64,000 nt of DNA from Oscillatoriales cyanobacterium (GCA_004292955.1 RDXX01000009.1:62001-126000), one strand, 5' to 3'. Numbered from the stretch's first letter, positions 8,489 to 18,014 are shown. Numbers and translations: made by a program. Notes: generated by a model not told the origin, from the letters alone.

Positions 8489-9745
8489 TTCCCCTGCGAT
8501 CGCAAATCCCGCCTTGATTTCAACACCCTCGATCAAATCCTGTGGCATATTTTTAAAGACTCCAACCCAAAAATAAATCTAACAATCAATACAGTTGAAC
8601 CTGAAGCAGCGGAAATTCGGGATTGAGATCGAACTCTCACCGTAAATTTTTCAATAATTGCTTTTTATGTCCTATGTCTTTAGGTTGTAAATTAAGTTGC
8701 ATCAAATTTAACTAGCGCTATCACTGGGAGCAAAGTATGGCAAGCCTCGTGGTAGAGTTCGGCTAAGTCGATATTTTGGGTGGCGACAAGTTGGCGGCGG
8801 TATATTTCAGTTTTGGATCGCAAAGTAAATAATTTACACTCTTGAAAGTGGGACGGGCGGGACGCCCATCCCACAAGAACCATCAATAAGTTATTTAATT
8901 CTCATTCCTTTGCTGTTGACTTGATTTGCGATCGCACCAACAATTTTCGATCTGATAGGTACTTGTACGGATTACGAAAATAGTGTTAAGGCTACCAATC
9001 AAACCAAATTTCTCAGTTTTTTTTATACTCATCTTTGTTAATTGTGGCACGGGCGTGTCGCCCGCGAGCCATCGGCAGTTAAAAACTCCAAAATTTATGG
9101 CACTTTTTCCGATCGAGCAACTAACTGTGATATATATAACTCACTTTTCCTAATTTATATGTAATAATACTTAATTAGATAAATAATTTTACACTATGCG
9201 GTCGATCGCCAATGTTAGCTATCGACAACCCAAACAGAATCGATGCCAAATTAAAAACAACATTTCCAGCTCCCTCAATGAAAATAGCCGCGTGTGGCAG
9301 TTAATTGCAGTAAATTCAAGTCAGGGATTGATAAACAGATTGAATTTCCAAATTTACACACGATTTTCATATAAATTGACAAATTTAGCCAAACAAATTA
9401 ATTCTAAACTGTTAGAATAGCTAACAGTTAGTATTACTGCAATTGCGGTGCAGAGCGAATACCTGTACTGTCTATAAAGCAAATTAGCGATCCGTCCATA
9501 ATTAAATGCCCGAGTCGCCTATACTTACTTACACCCCCCTGGGAAAAGTAAACTAAAAACCTAAATAAGTCACTGAAGCACCCTCCGAGCAAGTGCAGGA
9601 GCTTCACAGAAAGCCTCTGTTGACGCCAAGGTTTTTTTACTCAAACATGAAATTTGATTTGTATGCTGCACCAACCGAGCATCCCTTTTGCTCACGCCAC
9701 CTTGCTGAGTACAGCAATGGTGGAGATTTTTCAGGGGGAAGAAAG
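8489..9745. other. Gene-poor AT-rich region
   Basis: About 1.25 kb without a convincing gene. It contains one copy of the GGATCGC...CATTCC hairpin element (8816-8910) and a single palindrome (GTGGCACGGGCGTGTCGCCCGCGAGCC, about 9043). There is also an ATG-initiated frame of 74 codons at 9196-9420 of unlikely composition (rich in Asn, Gln and Ser, no homology recognised). The last 150 bases are the leader of the MarR gene. Confidence 0.5.
8816..8910. mobile_element. MITE-like hairpin element, GGATCGC/CATTCC family, copy 1
   Basis: The left end GGATCGCAAAGTAAATAATT and the right end TTATTTAATTCTCATTCC are imperfect inverted repeats around a GC-rich core (GTGGGACGGGCGGGACGCCCATCCCAC). It is flanked by the 3-bp direct repeat TTT. 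The other two copies are at 24380-24503 and 35776-35899. It has no coding capacity. Confidence 0.7.
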
Positions 9746-10216
9746 ATGAATTTGGAACAATCCTCTACAGGAATAACCCCCGATAGCTGCGCTGCGGCAG
9801 TAGTGGAAATCATTCCGCTGATTGTGGGGTCGATTCGAGCCCAAATGCGAAATCAAGGAGAACCCTTTTTATCGATATCTCAGTTTCGCAGTCTTATGTT
9901 TCTTTACCGCTATCCAGGTTCTTCTTTATCCAAGTTAGCAGATTATTTGGGGGTAACTCGACCGACTGCTTCTGCAATTTGCGAGCGCTTGGTTCAGGAA
10001 AAATTTGTAGACCGCAAAGAACATCCTCAGGAACGGCGAGCGGTGGTGCTGAAACTGACAGAAACTGGTCGTGCGAGGCTCGAAGAAATTCAAGCGCTCA
10101 CCTGTAGCAATATTTCGCCAATGTTCGAGGATTTGTCTGAGGAGCAGATGGAGAGCGTTTTAGCAGGATTGACGTTACTCAGAGAGGTGTTTGACGGCAA
10201 ATCTAACGATCGGTAA
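9746..10216 (+). CDS. MarR-family transcriptional regulator
   Basis: The start at ATG 9746 has AGGGGG 8 bases upstream and gives 156 residues. The winged helix-turn-helix is clear: SLSKLADYLGVTRPTASAICERLVQEKFVDRKEHPQERRAVVLKLTETG (about residues 62-112), with the family's (D)R-x-x-x-P-x-x-(D/E)RR wing. N- and C-terminal helices provide dimerisation. MarR proteins usually repress nearby genes and respond to phenolic or oxidative ligands. The nearest neighbours are the convergent dimethylformamidase-like gene and repeat DNA, so the target is not evident. A terminator-like hairpin follows at 10262. Confidence 0.9.
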   Translation: MNLEQSSTGITPDSCAAAVVEIIPLIVGSIRAQMRNQGEPFLSISQFRSLMFLYRYPGSSLSKLADYLGVTRPTASAICERLVQEKFVDRKEHPQERRAVVLKLTETGRARLEEIQALTCSNISPMFEDLSEEQMESVLAGLTLLREVFDGKSNDR

Positions 10217-10261
10217 AACCTCATATACATCTATTTACTGTTTAATCTGTGACATATAGGT

Positions 10262-10298
10262 TGTAGGGTACGTAGTCCGCACCCTACAGCTTTTTTTG
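10262..10298 (+). terminator. Rho-independent terminator-like hairpin after the MarR gene
   Basis: An 8-bp perfect stem TGTAGGGT...ACCCTACA is followed by GC and seven T residues. It lies 45 bp beyond the stop codon. Confidence 0.65.
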
Positions 10299-10399
10299 AC
10301 CTATAGCCCAATACGGTTCATTTAACACTCCTTATACTTGGATATCCCCCTCGCATCCCCGTTAAGAAGCAGGATGGTTTTATAGTCATCACAAAAATT

Positions 10400-10470
10400 A
10401 GGTACGTAGTTGGGCTTGGGCCCTCTTTATCCATAGGCCTAAAGAGGGCTTAAGCCCAACTACGTACCTT
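10400..10470. repeat. GTACGTAGTTGGGC hairpin repeat, full copy
   Basis: The arms AGGTACGTAGTTGGGCTTGG and the inverse AAGCCCAACTACGTACCT flank a short loop containing CCTCTTT...AAAGAGGGC. The same element occurs at about 1631 (one arm), 30964 (one arm), 32028, 38782, 45740 and 54572. Arms are strongly conserved while loops differ. Confidence 0.8.
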
Positions 10471-10609
10471 GATTAGGAATAACAATTTAATAACTTAAGC
10501 AATGTTTGCTCGTTGCTCGTTACCAGGAAGAGCCTAGTAATGCAGATTCGGAGGCTCTGCTTCCCTTTACCTTGCCGCTTATGGAGATAGAGGATAGTTA
10601 TTACATAAT

Positions 10610-12292
10610 TTACTTTTTGGCTGAATTTAACAGCTTTGCTAAAACGTTTCGCGTTATCTGCTGAGCTCCGGCATTTAAAACAGGCGATCGCAACTGCGGC
10701 GCATTGTAATCGTCCAATCCCCACGCCCACTGCATCGAACCAGTCGCGAATACTTTCGCCCCCGAATCTGCTGTATAAACCGTCATATCAGCATAGCGAG
10801 TACCGCCACCATAAGGGTATGGAGAATGGCCGACCCGAACTATATTTTTCGGAGCATTGCCAAACATTCGATCGACTTCATAACCCAACAGTCCCGGTAA
10901 CTTGTCGCCCTGTTTTAACTGAGTTTTTTCCAGCAGCCAATCCGGGGCATTTTTATCAATCACAATATCAGAATTAACTTGAAATGTCTCGTACATAACA
11001 CCTATCAAAGCATCTTCTGGACTTCCGATAGAGTGGTCTCGCCAGCGAGTTGTTACTAAAGAATTAAGTGCTGGCGATTTATTGTAACTTGTTGCTATTT
11101 GAGTGCTTTCTAGTTGCTCTGTTCCATAGCTTAATTCCCCAGTATTAGCTATTTTTACTATCGAATTAACGGCGCCTAATTCTTTTTGTAATGCGCCCAT
11201 AGGGTCTAAATCTGCCATTTCTTTATAAGCAACCACAGTTCGGTTTACTTCCCTAGTAATTCGGCTGGGTTCTAGGCGGATCTGCAAATAGCAAATATTG
11301 GAACCAAAAAATCCGATGCTGACGCCTTCATCTCTAGCAGCTTCTATATTTTCTCGCATATCTCGCGACCAGTATTCGTCGTGACCGACGGACAAAAATG
11401 CTTTGTGAGACAACAGCAACCGGGAGTTAAAATGCGTGTCAATGTTGGTGGCATAGGTAACATCGTAGCCTTCTTTTTCCAGCCACCTGACCATATTGTA
11501 TTCCCAACCAGCGCTCGAAGTTCTCCTTTTTGGCTGAAAATTTGTCAGAAATTCCCCCGCACCTACGCCGTAAGCTGCTTTGCGGTTGGGACTCATGGCG
11601 TAGGGCCGATTAAACGAAACCTTGTAAGCTTGTTTTGCCATGCTGTTCCAGCGGTAAAGGGATTTGTGACCCCAATTGTTGTACGCTTGGAAAGTGGTAA
11701 CGCTGGATTGAAATAAAATGTCGGATTTGCGATCGTCATCCCGCACTGCAAAGATGATATAACTTTGTTTCCCGCTGATACTGGCTGTGAGTTTAGCTAA
11801 ATAAATGCCGCTCGTCCAGTCGGAAGGGCGATCGGGAATTCGCAAAATATACGGGTCTTTCCAATCGCATTCTATCAGTCCCGATGCTTCATCTTCTCTC
11901 GGCGGAGGCTGTCTGATTCCCTTCCGCACAATTGGGTCATTCATCCGGCGGCCACCGAGTCCATTATACCATCCGGTGCGGAATATTTCTATGCTATAAT
12001 TCGGTTCTTTAGTGTTGACAAATAACTTAATTTCGCCGCCGAGATTGACGCTGGTCAGAGAGGCATAACCTTCGATTTCTCGCTTCGTAGCAGGATTTTC
12101 TAACTCCCAGTCTGGGGTTCCGGGTTTTTGGTTTTCTCGGGCTGTGAGATTGGTGCCGATAGCACTTTTTGCGATATTTGAATAGTCTTGAGAATGTGCT
12201 GCGCTGTTAGACAAAAAAGGGGCGGCTAAGCCAAGTGAGAAAGCTTTCAGAAACTCTCGGCGGCGCAATTTCGACAATAGTTTAACTGTCAC
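10610..12292 (-). CDS. Tat-exported N,N-dimethylformamidase beta-subunit-like protein
   Basis: The 560-residue protein starts at GTG 12292 and opens with a twin-arginine signal (LRRREFLKAFSLGLAAPF). Export to the periplasm is therefore expected. The body matches the C-terminal domain family of dimethylformamidase large subunits: an Ig-like N-terminal part (about 60-190), a core with FQSSVTTFQAYNNWGHKSLYRW and YDVTYATNIDTHFN, then AFLSVGHDEYWSRDMRENIEAARDEGVSIGFFGSN, and a C-terminal MTVYTADSGAKVFATGSMQWAWGLDDY block. The family has few characterised members and the substrate here is unknown. It is convergent with the MarR gene, separated by repeat DNA, and stands alone. Confidence 0.8.
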   Translation of the reverse strand: MTVKLLSKLRRREFLKAFSLGLAAPFLSNSAAHSQDYSNIAKSAIGTNLTARENQKPGTPDWELENPATKREIEGYASLTSVNLGGEIKLFVNTKEPNYSIEIFRTGWYNGLGGRRMNDPIVRKGIRQPPPREDEASGLIECDWKDPYILRIPDRPSDWTSGIYLAKLTASISGKQSYIIFAVRDDDRKSDILFQSSVTTFQAYNNWGHKSLYRWNSMAKQAYKVSFNRPYAMSPNRKAAYGVGAGEFLTNFQPKRRTSSAGWEYNMVRWLEKEGYDVTYATNIDTHFNSRLLLSHKAFLSVGHDEYWSRDMRENIEAARDEGVSIGFFGSNICYLQIRLEPSRITREVNRTVVAYKEMADLDPMGALQKELGAVNSIVKIANTGELSYGTEQLESTQIATSYNKSPALNSLVTTRWRDHSIGSPEDALIGVMYETFQVNSDIVIDKNAPDWLLEKTQLKQGDKLPGLLGYEVDRMFGNAPKNIVRVGHSPYPYGGGTRYADMTVYTADSGAKVFATGSMQWAWGLDDYNAPQLRSPVLNAGAQQITRNVLAKLLNSAKK

Positions 12293-12666
12293 TGGTTTAA
12301 GTCTATGAATTTTAGGTGATAGATTGTACGGTTGGGTTTGGGTGTATCGGGCGTAACAATACTTTACAATAGCCCTGGAAACATCATACCTGAGATAGAT
12401 TAATTTGCGATCCTCTTCGAGGGCTTCGCCAACGCGCGATCGTCCTACTCCGACTGAGTGATTTGTCTGAATTTTTCTTCACATATAATGTATTAGGTCT
12501 TATGATGTATGCCTTATGGCGTATGTCCCATCACCGAACAGTTTTAGATAGAAAAGCCGATTTGAGATGTTTTTAGGTACAAGTCCCCGGAAGCATCCGC
12601 GAATCGCCTCTAAAATCTAAAATCTGAAATCTAAAATCGGATGATTTATTTGTGTGAACCAGCTTT
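12293..12666. other. Intergenic region with AATCTAA repeats
   Basis: This divergent region between the dimethylformamidase-like gene and the Rieske desaturase gene holds an AATCTAA-type array at 12611-12640. No gene is seen. A repeated ATGTATGCCTTATGGCGTATG motif lies near 12500. Confidence 0.4.
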
Positions 12667-14619
12667 ATGAGTGAATCAACCAATCCACCGCTATCTCCAC
12701 CAGTTTCTCGACGAACCGCCCTCAAATTCCTCGGAGTCGGTGCCGCAGGCGGGCTGCTGGGCTACTCTCGATTGTCCAAGCCCGAACCCGCCGTTTTTGT
12801 GCAAGATACTCTTGACTTGCCGCGAATGCTGAATAAACCCAAAACCGTTGCAGTTGTCGGCGCAGGATTAGCAGGGCTCGCCTGTGCTTACGAACTGAGT
12901 CAGCGGGGTTTCGCCGTGACGCTGTTGGACAAATCGCCCCAACTCGGCGGTAAAATTGCTAGTTGGCCGATACAAGTCGGCAACGAAACCTTTATGATGG
13001 AACACGGTTTTCACGGTTTTTTTCCGCAATACTACAACCTCAAAAGTGTGGTCAAAGAACTAGAAATTACCGATAACTTTGTATCTTTAGAATCCTACGC
13101 CGTTGTATTTCGAGACGGCAAATACCAACCAGAAGTTTTCCGTCCCAACCATTCAGCTTTCCCCTGGAATATCGTTGATTTGGGGATATCTTCTCCGAAT
13201 AGGCTCAAGTGGGGAATCAATCTGACAAAACCCGCTCACTGGCAAGTCTTTCGGGAAATCGGCGGTTTTCAAACTCAAAAAAGTTTCGCTCGCCTTGACA
13301 ATATATCAGTTGCTGACTGGGTAAAAGGTGAATTCCCGCGCGGACTTTACGACTTGTATTTTCTGCCTTTTGCCAAGTCCAGTCTCAACGCTCCCGACGA
13401 ATTGAGCGTGGGAGAATTAATGCAATTCTTCCACTTTTACTTTTTCGGAAATCCCGAAGGTTTGGCATTCAACGGCACGCGGCAAGATATGGGCACGAGT
13501 TTGGTGCAGCCGATTGCCAGATCCATTGAAAGTAAAGGTGGCAAAGTATTGACAGATGTCGCAGTTAGCGGAATTCACTGGGAAAACGGTCAGATTGATT
13601 CTTTGACTTATCAGTCTGGAGACGTGCAGAGTAAAGTACCTTTTTGGGTAAAGCGAAACGCGCTGTTAACTGACAGCAACTCTACGGAATATTTCGGCGC
13701 TGGCGACAGCGTGTTTGCCGCCGCACCCGGAGGAAAAGAGGCAATTTCTCTGAGCTGTACTCACCAAGGCTGCACGGTTCAGAAACAAAATGACGGTCAA
13801 TTTCACTGTCCTTGTCATGGGGCAGTTTTTGATGCTGATGGGCGAGTTGTGAGCGGGCCTGCTCAACGGGATTTGCCTCGATTTAAAGTAGTTGATAAAA
13901 AATCCGATGAGATACAGTTAGCCACCGCTCCTAATAAGTCGCAACCGCAGAATGCAGGGGAAACATTGAAGGCTGATTATTATGTATTTGCGGCGGATGT
14001 TCCGGGGATGCAGCATTTGTTTAGTTTGGCCAGCGGTGAGGTGAATCCGCAGGTGCAGAGCCGAATTGAGGAATTGAAAATAGCCGATCCGTTTGCGGTT
14101 GGGCGTTTTTGGTTCGATCGCGATTTTGCCTGGGAACACAGCAATTTTAGTTCGCTTTCCGGCTACAAACTGACTGACAGCATCACACTTTACCACAAAA
14201 TCCAGGATCAGTTCATCGAGTGGCATCAGAAAACTGGCGGTAGCGTAGTGGAACTGCACGCTTATTGTTACAAGGAGAAGGAATTCCCCAACCAGGAAGT
14301 TTTGCTGGCTACTTTTGAGCAAGAATTGTATGAAATTGTACCGGAATTAAAAGCAGCAACTCTGCTGCACCGGGAGTTGGTAAATCAAAAGAATTTCTCG
14401 GGCTATCCGCCCGGTAGTTATGCGGAAAGGCCGGAGACTTGCTGCGCTGTTCCCAATCTGTTGTTTGCCGGAGATTGGGTAAAAATGCCTTTTCCTTGCG
14501 GTTTAATGGAAAGGGCGGTGAGCAGCGGTTTGTTGGCAGCTAATGCTATTTTATACCAGGAGGGTTTGCAGAGGCGATCGCTCTTGACGGTGAATCCCGA
14601 AGGCGTGCTGAAAATCTAA
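12667..14619 (+). CDS. FAD-dependent desaturase with internal Rieske domain (CruE/CrtU-like candidate)
   Basis: The 650-residue protein starts at ATG 12667 with a Tat-like N-terminus (SRRTALKFLGVGAAGG). A Rossmann FAD motif follows (VAVVGAGLAGLACAYELSQRG, about 61-81, then GGKIASW), typical of carotenoid desaturase-type amine oxidases. Residues 362-395 are an inserted Rieske [2Fe-2S] site of the cytochrome b6f type: CTHQGC and CPCHG supply both ligand pairs and both disulfide cysteines. The C-terminal FAD motif is LLFAGDWVKMPFPCGLMERAVSSG. In cyanobacteria the beta-carotene desaturase/methyltransferase CruE makes aromatic carotenoid rings. I infer this role from the desaturase fold, the redox insert and the methyltransferase/Rieske oxygenase neighbours, not from a match I could run. 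A generic phytoene dehydrogenase-like oxidoreductase is the alternative. Confidence 0.72.
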   Translation: MSESTNPPLSPPVSRRTALKFLGVGAAGGLLGYSRLSKPEPAVFVQDTLDLPRMLNKPKTVAVVGAGLAGLACAYELSQRGFAVTLLDKSPQLGGKIASWPIQVGNETFMMEHGFHGFFPQYYNLKSVVKELEITDNFVSLESYAVVFRDGKYQPEVFRPNHSAFPWNIVDLGISSPNRLKWGINLTKPAHWQVFREIGGFQTQKSFARLDNISVADWVKGEFPRGLYDLYFLPFAKSSLNAPDELSVGELMQFFHFYFFGNPEGLAFNGTRQDMGTSLVQPIARSIESKGGKVLTDVAVSGIHWENGQIDSLTYQSGDVQSKVPFWVKRNALLTDSNSTEYFGAGDSVFAAAPGGKEAISLSCTHQGCTVQKQNDGQFHCPCHGAVFDADGRVVSGPAQRDLPRFKVVDKKSDEIQLATAPNKSQPQNAGETLKADYYVFAADVPGMQHLFSLASGEVNPQVQSRIEELKIADPFAVGRFWFDRDFAWEHSNFSSLSGYKLTDSITLYHKIQDQFIEWHQKTGGSVVELHAYCYKEKEFPNQEVLLATFEQELYEIVPELKAATLLHRELVNQKNFSGYPPGSYAERPETCCAVPNLLFAGDWVKMPFPCGLMERAVSSGLLAANAILYQEGLQRRSLLTVNPEGVLKI

Positions 14620-14667
14620 GGTTTGCAGCGGGGCGGATTTTCAATCGTGTCCGCACGAATAAAAACT

Positions 14668-14802
14668 GGTTCGTAGTGAGGACTTTAGTCCTCAGGAGAA
14701 GAAGGACTAAAGTCCTAACTACGAACCTTAAAAAAAACTGGTTCGTAGTGAGGACTTTAGTCCGCATCCATAGAAGGACTAAAGTCCTAACTACGAACCT
14801 TT
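14668..14802. repeat. Two tandem GTAGTGAGGACTTTAGTCC hairpins
   Basis: Two successive inverted repeats with arms GGTTCGTAGTGAGGACTTTA / TAAAGTCCTAACTACGAACC lie between the desaturase gene and the LtrA gene. The family recurs at 23124-23182, 31014-31112, 44421-44480 and 46988-47127. It may act as a bidirectional terminator. Confidence 0.8.
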
Positions 14803-14844
14803 TTATTTTATTTCGAGTTAAATTAGCACACAAAACATTGGTTT

Positions 14845-16005
14845 ATGGCTAAAAGAATCTGGTGGCAAAAACCGCAAATCCGCACCGACGAAGAACAGCA
14901 ATTGCACCGAAAAGTTAGCTGGCTGGAACTCTTTTTTGACCTGGTATTCGTAGTTATTATTGCCGAATTATCGCACAATTTGGCGATCGATGTTTCTTGG
15001 GTAGGCGCGGGTAAATACATCTTGCTATTCTTGCCCGCGTGGTGGGTTTGGATCGGTGCAACTTACTATAATGAGCGGTTTGAGACAGAAGGAATTGAAA
15101 ATCGATTGTTTACGTTTCTCCTAATTTTGGCTGTAGCGGGATTGGCGGTATTTTCCCACCACGGTTTAGGAGAAACCTCTGTGGGTTTTGCCTTATCTTA
15201 CGTATTTGCGCGATCGATCGTAACTGTTCTCTGGTGGCGTGCTGGTTACCACGAACCGAGTTTCCGCCCAACTGCGAAACGGTTTGTCATTGGTTCTAGT
15301 ATTTCGATCGCCTTTTTTATCTTATCCGTTTTCGCACCTCCCCCAACACGTTTTATCTTGTGAGTAATTGGCTTATTTGTAGATATCAATACCCCGATAT
15401 TTACCCTCAGACACCAATCAAAACTCCCCCAATTTAGCAGTTCCAGACTTCCCGAAAGATACGGACTATTTATGATTATAGTTTTGGGGGAAGCCGTAGT
15501 CAGCGTAGTTCAAGGATTAGCCGCCAAAGAACACTTTGAATTCGCCCATGCCATCACTGGAATTCTGGGAATGACGCTGATTTTCGGTATATGGTGGATA
15601 TACTTTGATTTTGTCGCTCGCAGGCCTCCAAAACCTGCAACTGGTTGGGTATTTGCTTGGGGATATTTGCATATGCCGCTGGTAATGTCGGTGACGGCAA
15701 CGGCGGCAGGAATCAACAATGTAATTGCCTCGAAAGCAACAGTGCTGCCTTTGAACGTGCGGTGCTTAATTTGTGGTTCTTTAGCGATTTCTTTAGCTGT
15801 GATTGCTCTACTAGAAACCACTTTGCGCCGAGATGAGGACGAACCCGCTCACCCGATATGGAGTCCTGCCTTAAAGTTAGCTGCGGCGGTTGTGACACTA
15901 ATTGTAGGTCTTTTCGGAGGATTAGGAGCGATCGCTCTCCTGAGTTTGTTGGTAATATTACTAGCAATTCAGATGAGTTACGGTTTGTGGGTGTGGTTTC
16001 GCTGA
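14845..16005 (+). pseudogene. Low-temperature-requirement A (LtrA) family membrane protein, interrupted by an in-frame TGA
   Basis: The frame from ATG 14845 encodes the LtrA N-terminus (VSWLELFFDLVFVVIIAELSHNL) and several membrane helices, then meets TGA at 15361-15363. The same frame continues without a break as VIGLFVDINTPIF and SSRLPERYGLFMIIVLGEAVV to a stop at 16003-16005, giving the normal LtrA helix pattern and total length of about 386 codons. The TGA probably replaces a TGG tryptophan (FIL-W-VIGLF). So the gene is either a pseudogene with one nonsense mutation, a sequencing error, or read through. An internal ATG at 15472 would give only the C-terminal half. The function of LtrA is unclear. 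The downstream methyltransferase gene follows after 93 bp. Confidence 0.8.
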
Positions 16006-16098
16006 GGAGAAAAGTCAGAGCTTGGGAACAAAAAAACATCCGCGTGGCTTTGGGTGCATCTGCGGGTAAAATGTTGAATGAGTATAAAGCAAGAATAG

Positions 16099-16785
16099 AT
16101 GCTGAAGAGTAACTGGAAAATTCCCAATAAATCTGTAACGTTTGATGATTTTGCAACAGAATACGATTTCGCTGCCACCTTGGAAAGCCAGAACGATTTT
16201 TTTACTAAAAATCTGTCTTCCAACAAAGGTACAGCATTAGATATTGGCTGCGGTTCTGGCATTCTGGCTTGGGAATTAGCTAAGTATTACGAGCGTGTAG
16301 TGGCGGTAGATTTATCAGCAAAAATGCTGGCTATTGCTAGTCAAAAACGCTCAGCCCCCAATATCGAATACATCCAAATGGATGCCAGTCAATTAGCGCT
16401 CGATCGCCAATTTGATTTAATAGTTAGTGCCACCACTTTTCACCACCTACCCAACCTACCCGTCGCCCTCTCAGGCATTAAGAACTTGTTAAATCGGCAG
16501 GGTAAAATTGTCTTTTTAGATAATGTCTCAGAAGTCGAAACACCAGCCACCCTCGGCTACATTATAGGTGCAATTAGAGATTTTATTCCCGATTGTTCTA
16601 AATACGGATTTCGCGATGCTTCAAGATTGTTGAAATTTAGATTGTCGCCAAGCTGGTTGAAGCATTTAGCGAGCGACAGGTATTTGTCAGAAGGGAGATT
16701 TAAAAGAATTTACGGCCGTTGCTTTCCCGGCTGTTATTTTGTAAAATTGGGTTGTTCTATGGGCGTAATTTGGGAAAATTTGTAA
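16099..16785 (+). CDS. Class I SAM-dependent methyltransferase
   Basis: The 228-residue protein has the Rossmann methyltransferase signatures: motif I TALDIGCGSGILAWELAKYY (about residues 45-64), VVAVDLSAKML as the acidic loop, FDLIVSATTFHHL as motif II/post-II, and LLNRQGKIVFLDN as motif III. It resembles UbiE/Methyltransf_11 small-molecule methyltransferases. Its stop codon overlaps the start of the next gene by one base (TAATG), so the Rieske oxygenase is translationally coupled to it. This points to a joint reaction, possibly on a carotenoid or lipid ring. The substrate cannot be read from sequence. Confidence 0.85.
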   Translation: MLKSNWKIPNKSVTFDDFATEYDFAATLESQNDFFTKNLSSNKGTALDIGCGSGILAWELAKYYERVVAVDLSAKMLAIASQKRSAPNIEYIQMDASQLALDRQFDLIVSATTFHHLPNLPVALSGIKNLLNRQGKIVFLDNVSEVETPATLGYIIGAIRDFIPDCSKYGFRDASRLLKFRLSPSWLKHLASDRYLSEGRFKRIYGRCFPGCYFVKLGCSMGVIWENL

Positions 16786-17855
16786 TGCAAAATAATGCGA
16801 TCGAATCGATATCTGCAAGGGGAGAAAAAACTCACATCCGCGAGTTGGGCATTAATTTGGAGCAATGGTATGCAGTCGCCCGCAGCACAGAGGTACAGAG
16901 TCAGCCCCTAGCTGTGATATTGTGGCATCGGGCGATCGCACTTTTCCGCGACAGTACAGGCAAAATCAACGCCTTAGAAGACAGGTGCCCGCACCGACAA
17001 GTTAAACTCAGCCACGGCAAAGTTAAAGGCGATTTAATCGAATGCGCTTACCACGGATGGCGATTAAATGCAAGCGGAGAATGCGCCGAAGTCGATTATT
17101 TAGCAGAAAACCAAAAGCTACCTAACTGCAAAATTCGCTCCTATCCAGTCAAGGAGCAAAACGGTTTTATCTGGCTGTTTCCCGGCGACAAAACCCAAGC
17201 CGAAAAAATAGATTTATTGGATTTGCCCGAGTGGGAACATCTCAATTATATTGCCACAGTCTCAGTCATCGACTGTCAGGCACACTATTCATTTTTAATT
17301 GAAAATTTGATGGATATGTACCACGGACACTTGCACGATGATTGGCAAGCTTGGGCAAATCCGGTATTAGATAGTTTAGCAGAAGACGAGCATCAAGTAA
17401 CAGCTCGCTATCAAGCACAAAGTTATTACAAAATAGATAAAATTTGGTCAATTTCCCAGTTATTTTTTAAGTCTCTGCGCCGACTGCACCCGGAACCGCT
17501 TGACGTGAGTTATGTTTACCCGCACTGGGTTTCAACATTGGGAAGCGACTTTAAGATTTACTGCTTGGTTTGCCCGGTAAGCGAGACAGCAACTCGCGCT
17601 TATTTAGTTCATTTTACCTCATTAAATGCGTTTTGGCGGCTGCACAAATTGCCTGTGTGGTTTCGCAAGTTTATCAAAGATAGCTGTTTCGGTGCCGCTC
17701 AAAAGTTATTAGATGGTTTGGTGCGGCAGGATGTGTTAATGATTGAGGAAGAACAGCAGGCTTTTTTGCAGAATTCGGAAAGAAAGAGTTACGAATTAAA
17801 TCGGGCGTTGGGTAGCGTGCAAAAGTTGATGAGAAGTCAGGCAGAAAATGGGTGA
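16785..17855 (+). CDS. Rieske non-heme iron oxygenase (CruH-like candidate)
   Basis: The start at ATG 16785 overlaps the methyltransferase stop; 356 residues. The Rieske centre is ALEDRCPHRQVKLSHGKVKG then CAYHGW (C-x-H...C-x2-H, about residues 64-85). The mononuclear iron site is ENLMDMYHGHLHDD, fitting the N-x2-D-x2-H-x4-H pattern of ring-hydroxylating and pheophorbide-oxygenase-like enzymes. No membrane helix is certain, although the segment around SLNAFWRLHKLPVWFRKFI is hydrophobic. With the Rieske-containing desaturase and methyltransferase next door, oxidation of an aromatic carotenoid methyl group, as done by CruH in synechoxanthin synthesis, is an attractive but untested role. Confidence 0.82.
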   Translation: MQNNAIESISARGEKTHIRELGINLEQWYAVARSTEVQSQPLAVILWHRAIALFRDSTGKINALEDRCPHRQVKLSHGKVKGDLIECAYHGWRLNASGECAEVDYLAENQKLPNCKIRSYPVKEQNGFIWLFPGDKTQAEKIDLLDLPEWEHLNYIATVSVIDCQAHYSFLIENLMDMYHGHLHDDWQAWANPVLDSLAEDEHQVTARYQAQSYYKIDKIWSISQLFFKSLRRLHPEPLDVSYVYPHWVSTLGSDFKIYCLVCPVSETATRAYLVHFTSLNAFWRLHKLPVWFRKFIKDSCFGAAQKLLDGLVRQDVLMIEEEQQAFLQNSERKSYELNRALGSVQKLMRSQAENG

Positions 17856-18014
17856 TTCAGCCGCAGATTGACATCTGCGGCGCGACGAATGGAACCAGCC
17901 TGCACAGGCTAAGTTGAGAGTTCGCCTTTCCAAGCTTGAGCATGGTATTCTAGCAACAGGGAAAATTGACTTTCGGGAAGCAATTACCAACCACACCTAA
18001 CACAGGAACCAAGC

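Noticed and set aside
8692-8886. Minus-strand 64-codon frame
   Set aside because: Its beginning is made of the GGATCGC/CATTCC hairpin element and no family is recognised; it might be a decayed gene end, but evidence is too thin.
9196-9420. 74-codon ATG frame upstream of the MarR gene
   Set aside because: Its composition follows the AT-rich background, there is no ribosome binding site and no recognisable fold or family, so I do not call it a gene.
15858-16112. Frame overlapping the end of LtrA, with a plausible-looking C-terminus (RAWEQKNIRVALGASAGKML)
   Set aside because: The N-terminal half is a shadow of LtrA in another frame. The last 35 codons could be an old LtrA tail after a frameshift, but the LtrA frame already has normal length.
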